From an uncultured Phaeodactylibacter sp. (GTDB taxonomy: Bacteria; Bacteroidota; Bacteroidia; Chitinophagales; Saprospiraceae): a stretch of 11,738 bases of DNA. Below, piece by piece: positions 5,965-11,738 of the stretch. The stretch lies in NCBI GenBank assembly GCA_913062745.1, contig CAJXXJ010000050.1, positions 1 through 11,738 on the forward strand, read 5' to 3'. Within the stretch, counting starts at the first letter, position 1; every line of letters begins with the position of its first letter. The notes under the pieces were generated by a model. It made no database searches and had not been told where the DNA came from. It saw only the letters and a list, made by a program, of their open reading frames with translations. The translations under genes were made by a program, and so were the position numbers.

Positions 5965-5996
5965 TTTGCAAAATTGATGTTCAAACTGTAGATTTG
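5965..5996 (+). promoter_or_regulatory. Bacteroidota-type promoter of the sigma factor gene
   Basis: TTTG at 5965-5968 and TAGATTTG at 5989-5996 are separated by 20 bases, fitting the Bacteroidota primary-sigma promoter (TTTG, about 19-20 bases, TAnnTTTG). Transcription should begin near 6002, giving a leader of about 40 AT-rich bases before the ATG at 6042. No Shine-Dalgarno sequence is seen, which is normal for the phylum. Confidence 0.7.
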
Positions 5997-6041
5997 TAAA
6001 TAATAATTACAACGGCAATCATCAAATATAAATCACCGGCT

Positions 6042-6569
6042 ATGACATACGCAGTTCAAAACCAAATTCAAGAACAACTCGACAGCATCAGCAGTTCACT
6101 GCGGGCGTTTTCGCTCAAGCTGACCGGCAATACGGTCGATGCTGAAGATTTGTATCAGGATACAGCCGTCCGTATCATTACCAACGCGGACAAATATAGG
6201 CAGGGCACTAATTTCAAAGCCTGGGCAGTAACGATTATGCGAAACATCTTCATCAACAATTACCGTAAGAAGGTGCGCCGCAACATGATCATCGATCAGA
6301 CGCCCAACAACTACTACCTGAACTCCGGCGACAAAACCGTGGAGAACGATGGTGAAAACAACGTAGCTTACAAAGAGCTGATGAAAATGGTCGATTCCCT
6401 GCCGGAAGACTTCTGCCGCCCCTTTATGATGGCCTATCAGGGCTACAAATACGATGAGATCGCCGAACAGCTCGGCTCTCCGCTCGGTACCATAAAGAGC
6501 CGCATCTTTTTTGCACGCAAAAAGCTGCAGAAGATGTATGCGGAAGCTCAGAAGGAGCGCCGCGCCTAA
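6042..6569 (+). CDS. ECF-like sigma-70 family RNA polymerase sigma factor
   Basis: 175 residues with only sigma regions 2 and 4. Region 2 (about 13-80) includes DAEDLYQDTAVRII (33-46), the core-binding part, and FKAWAVTIMRNIFINNYRKKVRRN (58-81), which recognizes the -10 element. Region 4 (about 108-165) has SLPEDFCRPFMMAYQGYKYDEIAEQLGSPLGTIKSRIFFARKKLQ with a full HTH. Such short sigma factors direct RNA polymerase to a small set of promoters. No anti-sigma gene follows: a strong terminator comes next, then a protease gene. It has a housekeeping-type promoter of its own, so it seems not to rely solely on autoactivation. The divergent XRE gene may control it. Target genes cannot be read from the window. 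Confidence 0.93.
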   Translation: MTYAVQNQIQEQLDSISSSLRAFSLKLTGNTVDAEDLYQDTAVRIITNADKYRQGTNFKAWAVTIMRNIFINNYRKKVRRNMIIDQTPNNYYLNSGDKTVENDGENNVAYKELMKMVDSLPEDFCRPFMMAYQGYKYDEIAEQLGSPLGTIKSRIFFARKKLQKMYAEAQKERRA

Positions 6570-6596
6570 TCACTGACGGACTGTAATCTGCCGAAG

Positions 6597-6640
6597 AGCC
6601 CGGATGTTACGAGCAACGTAGCATCCGGGCTTGTTTTTTG
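6597..6640 (+). terminator. Strong terminator after the sigma factor gene
   Basis: A stem of about 14 pairs (one G-U) formed by 6597-6610 (AGCCCGGATGTTAC) and 6618-6631 (GTAGCATCCGGGCT), with a seven-base loop and then TGTTTTTTG. It lies 28 bases after the sigma stop codon and makes the sigma gene a single-gene transcript; the protease gene downstream must have its own promoter. Confidence 0.9.
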
Positions 6641-6739
6641 GTGCCTACTCTTGCCGCTACACATTCCTTTTTTCGTGAATTAACCTTATATTGAGCGGTC
6701 AGACAAACCCCTAACATCAAGCAAAACGCTGTACCCACT

Positions 6740-8620
6740 ATGAGCCAGTTGAAGATCAAAAGCGGTAAAAATGAGCTGCGCCTCAAAAAAAGCAAAACGC
6801 TCGTTGGCCTTCGCACCAGAGAAGAGTCTGCAGAAGGAAAAGACTACATTCAGGCCGAAATGCACTCCAACCTCGGGGGGTTCCGGGTGGTAAGCCTGGA
6901 AAAAGGGGATGAAGATATCGACCAGAAACTGGACGAAATACGTGAGCGTGAAGAAGTGGAAGTGGGTACCCACGTATACTATGCCGAAGGCAGCGATAAA
7001 CCACTGGTCGCCACCGGTGAGATCTATATTACCTTTGCAGAACTGGCCAGCGAATCCGAACAGCAGATCGTACTGGAGGAGTACAAGCTGGAGCTCGTGG
7101 AGCGTCGTTCTCCCAACTTTATTGTCGCCCGGGTTACAGCCGGCTCTCCCAACCCAATCAAGGTGGGCCATTTACTGCAGCAGATATCCATGGTGAAAAC
7201 AGCCGAACCGGATCTTGACACCCTGCTGGACGAATACGAATTCCGGGAGCCCACCGATGACCTCGTCTCTCAGCAGTGGCATCTGCGCAACCGCGGCCGG
7301 GTGCCGGGCTCCAATTATCGTCTGCGCTACGGTGCGGATGCCAAAGTCTACGATGCCTGGCAGCGCCTTGACGGCATGGGCTCTGATAATGTGACTATCG
7401 CTGTTATTGACAATGGTTTTGACGTAAACCATCCGGATTTGCGCACCAAAATATACCGCCCTTATGATCTGTGGCGGCAGTCTTCCAGCATGAGCATGGG
7501 CGACCCCCGCTTCACCCACGGAACGCCCTGCGCAAGTGTAGCTCTGGCTGTCTCCAACGGCAGAGGCATCGTTGGGGTTGCGCCGGCTGCGCGCTTCATG
7601 CCGCTACACGGCACTTCCTTTAGCAACCGGGCCACTGAGCAGATGTTTGACTACTGCCTGGAGAATGGCGCGGACATCATCAGCTGCAGCTGGGGGACGA
7701 CGGATCCCCGCTTTTCGCTTGGCCCGGTCAAAGAGCAGGCCATAGAACGGGCTGCCCGGCGAGGTAGGGGCGGAAAAGGCTGCATTATCCTCTTTGCGGC
7801 TGGCAATGATGACCTAGACTACCTCAACTTTTACGCCGCTCATCCGGATGTGATCGCAGTGGGCGCTACCACAAGCCAGGACCGGCACGCCAGCTATTCC
7901 AACCGGGGGCGGGAGCTCGATGTCTGTGCTCCTTCCAACGGTGACTGGCCGATTCTGGCGGCACGGGCCTCCTGGGAACCCGGCTTATCCTGGGAGACCG
8001 GCGCCTACCGCTATTACCGCGACGGGCGTGACCGAGGGCCGTATTACAAACACTTCGGCGGCACCTCCAGCTCCACACCACTCGTAGCCGGTGTCTGTGC
8101 GCTGATGCTGTCTGCCAATCCGGACCTCACCGCCCGCGAGGTCAAGCAGATTCTGCGCAGCACGGCCGATAAGGTGGGCAGCAGTTCGGAATACCGCAAC
8201 GGGCACTCTGTGCGCTATGGCTACGGCAGGGTGAATGCTGATAAGGCCGTGGCCGAAGCGCTGCGCCGCCGCGACCGGGATCAGCCACCGCCCAGCCCTG
8301 CACCCAAACCAGTCGAGGACAAAGTCAGCTCCGGAGACGGGATGTTCCGGTTTGAAGTGGAAGAGCAGGAGGCAGATGGCTGGGGCGTGCAGGTAGGCGC
8401 ATTCGGCAATTACGGCAACGTAATGGTGCAGGTAGAAAAGCTGAAGCGGCAATTCCAGCAGCCTGTCATCGTCAAAATTACTGAGCGTGGCGGAAATACC
8501 TTGTACAGAATCGTGGTAGGCTCTTTCCCGAATTACGAGCAGGCGCGGCACCTCAATGAGCGCATCAAAGCCGAACTGGGCATCAGTTCCTTCCCGGTAG
8601 ACCTTAGCAAGATGGGATAA
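6740..8620 (+). CDS. Subtilisin-family (S8) serine protease with C-terminal SPOR domain
   Basis: 626 residues. Residues 1-175 are an N-terminal region without a known domain that I can name, likely a propeptide-like or regulatory part (contains KKSKTLVGLRTREES and two alpha/beta stretches). Residues 195-510 are the peptidase: catalytic Asp224 in AVIDNGFDVNHPDL, His260 in FTHGTPCASVA, oxyanion Asn356 in FAAGNDD and Ser443 in GGTSSSTPLVAG, where the usual GTSMA is GTSSS. A Pro-rich linker (516-525) leads to a SPOR domain (about 547-622: WGVQVGAFGNYGN...LYRIVVGSFPNYEQARHL). There is no signal peptide or membrane segment at the N terminus (MSQLKIKSGKNELRLKKSK), odd for a protein with a peptidoglycan-binding SPOR domain. 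The stop codon overlaps the A run of the downstream terminator. All catalytic residues are present, so it is likely active. Confidence 0.93.
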   Translation: MSQLKIKSGKNELRLKKSKTLVGLRTREESAEGKDYIQAEMHSNLGGFRVVSLEKGDEDIDQKLDEIREREEVEVGTHVYYAEGSDKPLVATGEIYITFAELASESEQQIVLEEYKLELVERRSPNFIVARVTAGSPNPIKVGHLLQQISMVKTAEPDLDTLLDEYEFREPTDDLVSQQWHLRNRGRVPGSNYRLRYGADAKVYDAWQRLDGMGSDNVTIAVIDNGFDVNHPDLRTKIYRPYDLWRQSSSMSMGDPRFTHGTPCASVALAVSNGRGIVGVAPAARFMPLHGTSFSNRATEQMFDYCLENGADIISCSWGTTDPRFSLGPVKEQAIERAARRGRGGKGCIILFAAGNDDLDYLNFYAAHPDVIAVGATTSQDRHASYSNRGRELDVCAPSNGDWPILAARASWEPGLSWETGAYRYYRDGRDRGPYYKHFGGTSSSTPLVAGVCALMLSANPDLTAREVKQILRSTADKVGSSSEYRNGHSVRYGYGRVNADKAVAEALRRRDRDQPPPSPAPKPVEDKVSSGDGMFRFEVEEQEADGWGVQVGAFGNYGNVMVQVEKLKRQFQQPVIVKITERGGNTLYRIVVGSFPNYEQARHLNERIKAELGISSFPVDLSKMG

Positions 8621-8654
8621 AAAAACTCCGCCCGCCGGGTCCCGGCAGACGGAG
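8619..8654 (-). terminator. Hairpin terminator between converging genes
   Basis: Arms 8626-8639 (CTCCGCCCGCCGGG) and 8641-8654 (CCCGGCAGACGGAG) form a GC-rich stem with two C-A mismatches. On the minus strand it is followed directly by seven Ts (8625-8619), a strong terminator for the FAS1 lipoprotein gene, whose stop is at 8726. On the plus strand it lies five bases after the protease stop and a TTGTTTTTG stretch follows about 12 bases later, so it may serve both directions. Confidence 0.8.
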
Positions 8655-8725
8655 CATCATTGATTGTTTTTGTGCAGCCAGAGCTGTATTCGGCTTTGGC
8701 CGGAAAACTAGTGAGTATTTGCTTC

Positions 8726-9733
8726 TTACGGCATGACCACGGTATCGATTACGTGGATGAGGCCGTTGGAGGCGTCCACATCCGTGGCCACTACCTGGGC
8801 CGTGCGCCCCTGTGCATCGGTGAGTATTACATTTCCGTCTTTAATGCTGGCCGTCAGCTCTCCTCCGTTTACGGTAGAAATAGTGTATTCGCCATTGTCA
8901 GAGCTTTGTATCGCTTCAGTAAGCGTCGCTGCGTCTACAGCTCCGGCAACTACATGATAGGTGAGGATACCGGTAAGCTGATCCTTGCTCTCCGGCTTCA
9001 GCAGCATCTCCAGCGTGCCCTCCGGCAGCGCTTCAAAGGCCGCATCAGTAGGCGCAAAAACAGTAAACGGCCCTTCGCCCTGCAGTGTTTCTACCAGTCC
9101 TGCCGCTTTGACTGCAGCAACAAGCGTACTGAAATCCTCATTGCCGGAAGCAACCGCCACAATATCAGGGCCAGCTACGAGTGCGGTCGGGTCCACACCT
9201 GCCGGCAGCAACACGCCATTGACAGGATGGAGAATGCCGTTGGAGGCTTTAACTTCATCTTTTTGTACGGAAACAGTATTGCCCTGTGCGTCTTCCAGCA
9301 GGATGTTGGCACCTTCGTCATCCATTTTTACCATCAGCTTGCCGCCACTCAGGGTTTCCAGCTCGTAGGTGCCGCCATTTTCCTTAGCAGCCGAGCTGAT
9401 GTCAGATGCACTCATCTGCCCGCTGACCACATGGTAGCGCAGAATGTTGCTCAGTGCTTCCTTGTTTTCAGCCTGAAGCAATGCATCAAGTACGCCTTCC
9501 GGCAAATTGGCAAATGCATCATCAGTAGGAGCAAATACGGTAAACGGGCCTTCACCTTCCAGTGCGGACTGCAGGTCTGCGGCTTGCAGTGCTTTGACAA
9601 GTGTGCTGACGTCATTTTTGCCGGAGGCTACTTCGACGAGGTTTTCCTGTGGAGCAGGCTCCTCGCAGGAGAAAAGTCCGAGCGCCATAATAAGTAATGG
9701 GAGCATGGCGCTCAGCGGGGAAAGGGTTTTCAT
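8726..9733 (-). CDS. Lipoprotein with two fasciclin (FAS1) domains
   Basis: 335 residues. A lipoprotein signal peptide ends at LGLFSC (Cys23). FAS1 domain 1 spans about 31-177 and domain 2 about 190-335. Each shows the H1 motif (FTVFAPTDDAF 64-74; FTVFAPTDAAF 223-233), the Tyr-His pair (100-101; 259-260) and the H2 motif (NGILHPVNGVLLP 165-177; NGLIHVIDTVVMP 323-335). The domains are similar enough (shared GEGPFTVFAPTD, then LPEG, then ILxYHVV) to indicate an internal duplication. FAS1 domains mediate adhesion to other cells, matrix or polysaccharide. The protein is expected on the cell envelope or outer surface. The start at 9733 places the signal peptide at residue 1. A palindromic motif shared with the TspO gene lies 27-39 bases upstream. 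Confidence 0.93.
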   Translation of the reverse strand: MKTLSPLSAMLPLLIMALGLFSCEEPAPQENLVEVASGKNDVSTLVKALQAADLQSALEGEGPFTVFAPTDDAFANLPEGVLDALLQAENKEALSNILRYHVVSGQMSASDISSAAKENGGTYELETLSGGKLMVKMDDEGANILLEDAQGNTVSVQKDEVKASNGILHPVNGVLLPAGVDPTALVAGPDIVAVASGNEDFSTLVAAVKAAGLVETLQGEGPFTVFAPTDAAFEALPEGTLEMLLKPESKDQLTGILTYHVVAGAVDAATLTEAIQSSDNGEYTISTVNGGELTASIKDGNVILTDAQGRTAQVVATDVDASNGLIHVIDTVVMP

Positions 9734-9759
9734 AATGTTGGTGGATTGTAGTGTGAAAA

Positions 9760-9772
9760 TAGTTTACTAATG
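9760..9772. promoter_or_regulatory. Motif shared with the TspO upstream region
   Basis: TAGTTTACTAATG repeats exactly the 13 bases at 2444-2456. Here the palindrome is shorter (TAGT-TT-ACTA, 9760-9769). Both copies lie in the same orientation upstream of a minus-strand gene. A 13-base exact match between two places in a window of this size is expected by chance about once, so only the shared symmetry and position speak for function. Confidence 0.3.
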
Positions 9773-9810
9773 GGCAGTTCTCGTTTGAACCAAACCAAAA
9801 GCGAAACAGG

Positions 9811-9854
9811 GCAGGGCGGTTTTTGTTGCAGATTTTTTCTGCGCGCCGCCCTGC
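9811..9854. repeat. Nested inverted repeat after the GIN-domain gene, possible terminator
   Basis: Outer arms GCAGGGCGG (9811-9819) and CCGCCCTGC (9846-9854), nine perfect pairs, enclose an inner hairpin GCAGA-TTTTT-TCTGC (9828-9842). It lies 35 bases after the stop of the minus-strand GIN-domain gene. On the minus strand it is followed by CCTGTTTCGCTTTTGG, a poor T run, so termination is possible but not clear. It may also be read in the FAS1 leader if that gene's promoter lies upstream of it. Confidence 0.5.
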
Positions 9855-9889
9855 ACTATCTTCCACTAAACCCTCTAGTAGCCAGCTAT

Positions 9890-10573
9890 TTACAGCTGAT
9901 GGATTTCGCCGGCAATGACCGAGCGGGTATTTTTGAACTCCGGCTCTCCGGAATAGCGGATGATACCCCCGGTCGACGCATTGGCATCAAGGCGGTGGTT
10001 GGCGACCACGCTGGCTTCTCCGCCGGTAGTGGCTTTGGCATAAGTGCGCTGCGACTGCAGTTCGCGGGCATCATAAATTCCACCGGTCGAGGCGGTGATT
10101 TCCTGGTCTTCTGTATTTCCTGCAATGGTAAGCCCCGCTCCTTCGGACACGGTAGCCTCTATGCTGTTGCTTTGCACCTCAAGCGTGAGCCGTCCACCAC
10201 TCGATGCTTTTAGCTGTAGCTCATCTCCTTCCACAACGCCTTCAGAACGGACCTCGGCCCCGGCACTGCTCTTGATACCGCGCAGCTTGGTATAGGTGAC
10301 GATAACTTCCACCCGGTCAAGGTCCCGGAACAAGCCCTCAATCATCTGAATTTTTAACGTTTTGCCCTTTACGAAAATGGAAACATCGTCATCATCAACG
10401 CCCTCTGTAAGTATAGCAAGGCCCGGCTCATCTCCGCGGACGAGCGTCACTTCCACATCACCGGTTACCGTGATGGCATCGAAGTAATCAAGCTTTCGGC
10501 TGTCTTGTGCGTTTGCGCTTAGCAAAGTGCTGCCGATCAGCGCTACGAGGAGTGATTTTAAAATAGTCTTCAT
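9890..10573 (-). CDS. Secreted GIN-domain (DUF2807) protein, putative autotransporter-adhesin head-like
   Basis: 227 residues from the ATG at 10573, which begins a clear signal peptide (MKTILKSLLVALIGSTLLSANAQ). An upstream in-frame ATG at 10684 would bury it behind 37 residues. The mature part matches head GIN-domain proteins common in Bacteroidota: KLDYFDAITVTGDVEVTLVRGDEPG (27-51), then VKGKTLKIQM (68-77) and a right-handed beta-helix-like stretch with recurring turns ASSGG, SEGAG, ASTGG, ATTGG, ASTGG at about 123, 143, 161, 181 and 199, spaced about 18-20 residues apart. The function of the family is not established; surface location is likely. It ends 157 bases before the FAS1 lipoprotein start, same strand, with a nested hairpin between. 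No lipobox or sorting domain is seen. Confidence 0.87.
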   Translation of the reverse strand: MKTILKSLLVALIGSTLLSANAQDSRKLDYFDAITVTGDVEVTLVRGDEPGLAILTEGVDDDDVSIFVKGKTLKIQMIEGLFRDLDRVEVIVTYTKLRGIKSSAGAEVRSEGVVEGDELQLKASSGGRLTLEVQSNSIEATVSEGAGLTIAGNTEDQEITASTGGIYDARELQSQRTYAKATTGGEASVVANHRLDANASTGGIIRYSGEPEFKNTRSVIAGEIHQL

Positions 10574-10730
10574 GATATTCCTGATTGGTTCTGTCTTAAG
10601 ATGCCGGGACGGGCCGTTTACCCCTATTCCGGAACCCAAATGGAACAGTCCGGCTTCTTTATTAGTAACAAATCTTAGGGGCAAAACGTATATTTACCAC
10701 TTCGATTAATAATCCCTAAACGACGAGCAA

Positions 10731-11738
10731 ATGCAAAACCGCTCCATTCTTCTGATCGGCCTGATGGTATTACTGTGGGCAGGCTGCCGCCAAAATGATG
10801 ATAACGATTGTGCGCCTTACGAGCTGAGCTGGCAGAGCCCGGCCGCTGAAGACGCAGTGCAGTGGCTGTTTTTGACAGACGAAAACGGGCAGTTGGCAGC
10901 AGATTTGCAAATGGCACCGCAGAGCCGGGCCAATCTGTCCACCGAAGGCTGCTCTGAAAATTTAAACGTCAGTTTCCTTTCTGCTGCACCAGAGACTGTG
11001 CAGGAGGGCAGCAACCCGCCCCGTATAGAGACGGTGTACCGACTTACCACCCTGCTCGATGTGCCGGCCGGGCTGCGATGGGATACGCTGGCTGTTGCGG
11101 CTGAGCAGGACTGGGAGGTCGCAGTCAGCAACGTACAGTCGCTGGAGCAGCTGGTATGGCCCAAAGAGCGGCGCGATATTTTTCAGGGAGACCTCTTCCT
11201 GGACCCGGCCGCTGATTTGCTGAGCTTTCAGATACAGGGTACGGCGGAAGAAGCAGGCTTCCTGCGCATTCGTGCCAATGGAGATGCCGCGCCCAAAGCC
11301 TTATTTCTGCCGCGCCTTGGCGCAGGTGGCCTCACGGTGGATTATGAAACCCTGCCCGGGCTGTCGGTAGCCGGACCGGTAAGCCTGCCAGGCCCTGGCA
11401 ACTGGAGCTACAGCGTGTACGCCATACAGGACAGCGCCCAGGCGCTTATTGATTTTTCTGCACAGCCGGATCTGGTGAGCGGGAGCTTTTCACCCCTGCT
11501 GCCGGAGCAGTTGCCGGGCCGCCTCCGCATCGTCACCGCGCAAACTGCGTTTTTCCAGGTCCAACCGTACACCAGCTACCGGCTTGATACGGAGCTTAGC
11601 GCGCTGCCCGGCAGCCTTCCTAACGAGTGGCCAGACTTTACCTGGAGCCGGCCCGGCGATTTTGAAGTCGCCGTCAGCCCGCAGGCCGGCGAGGCTACCG
11701 TGTACCGCCTGCATATTTATACATTGTCGGGCACCGGC
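10731..11738 (+). CDS. Lipoprotein of unknown function (runs off the right edge)
   Basis: 336 codons are open from the ATG at 10731 to the window end with no stop. It starts with a lipoprotein signal peptide (MQNRSILLIGLMVLLWAGC, Cys19 in a LWAGC lipobox), so the protein is anchored in the envelope. The mature part is rich in beta-type and Pro/Gly segments and in Trp. I do not recognize a domain: the readable pieces (for example IETVYRLTTLLDVPAGLRWDTL and GPGNWSYSVYAIQDSAQALIDF) suggest several beta-sandwich-like repeats. Cys27 and Cys74 could pair. The gene is divergent from the GIN-domain gene, with 157 bases between the starts; TATATTTA at 10689-10696, close to the TAnnTTTG -7 consensus, may be its promoter box. 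Confidence 0.75.
   Translation, partial: MQNRSILLIGLMVLLWAGCRQNDDNDCAPYELSWQSPAAEDAVQWLFLTDENGQLAADLQMAPQSRANLSTEGCSENLNVSFLSAAPETVQEGSNPPRIETVYRLTTLLDVPAGLRWDTLAVAAEQDWEVAVSNVQSLEQLVWPKERRDIFQGDLFLDPAADLLSFQIQGTAEEAGFLRIRANGDAAPKALFLPRLGAGGLTVDYETLPGLSVAGPVSLPGPGNWSYSVYAIQDSAQALIDFSAQPDLVSGSFSPLLPEQLPGRLRIVTAQTAFFQVQPYTSYRLDTELSALPGSLPNEWPDFTWSRPGDFEVAVSPQAGEATVYRLHIYTLSGTG

Noticed and set aside
8660..9697. Plus-strand open frame of 345 codons opposite the FAS1 gene
   Set aside because: It is a shadow: the minus strand carries two full FAS1 domains with a signal peptide and matching terminator, whereas the plus-strand product is Cys/Arg/His-rich without family features.
1..11738. CRISPR array, tRNA, rRNA, transposase or prophage
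   Set aside because: I saw no spaced direct repeats, no tRNA cloverleaf, no rRNA stretch and no mobile-element or phage protein on either strand.

Overview
The window looks like chromosomal DNA of a marine-type Bacteroidota, perhaps Saprospiria (Lewinella or Phaeodactylibacter-like). This rests on recall of family distribution and has not been searched. The supporting signs are: a promoter of the Bacteroidota kind (TTTG, 20-base spacer, TAGATTTG) before the sigma factor gene; hardly any Shine-Dalgarno sequence before the starts; SPOR, FAS1 and GIN-domain (DUF2807) envelope proteins; and a short sigma factor with no anti-sigma gene beside it. Both ends are cut: an acyl-CoA dehydrogenase gene runs off the left edge and a lipoprotein gene runs off the right edge.

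Left part (1-3785, all minus strand): the start of an acyl-CoA dehydrogenase, preceded by two palindromes that look like operators; a fusion of a PAS sensor domain to a MenA/UbiA-type membrane prenyltransferase, ending in a clear terminator; a TspO/MBR-family membrane protein; and imidazolonepropionase (HutI) without other hut genes. The prenyltransferase and TspO genes are 83 bases apart and may be co-transcribed.

Middle part (3786-8660): a minus-strand terminator and a 114-base element with perfect 20-base inverted ends lie between hutI and an exported protein made of a degenerate thioredoxin fold plus a SPOR domain. Next is a minus-strand XRE-type regulator, divergent from a plus-strand ECF-like sigma factor. 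The shared intergenic region holds nested palindromes and a well-formed promoter. Downstream of the sigma gene and its strong terminator lies a subtilisin-family (S8) protease with a C-terminal SPOR domain and no visible signal peptide. A hairpin between converging genes closes this part.

Right part (8661-11738): a lipoprotein with two FAS1 domains and a GIN-domain secreted protein, both on the minus strand, then the first 336 codons of a lipoprotein of unknown function on the plus strand.

I see no rRNA, tRNA, CRISPR array, transposase or phage gene. The most unusual items are the PAS-prenyltransferase fusion next to tspO, the 114-base inverted-repeat element, and two proteins that pair SPOR with unexpected partners on either side of a regulator/sigma pair. 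None of these amounts to a demonstrated new system.
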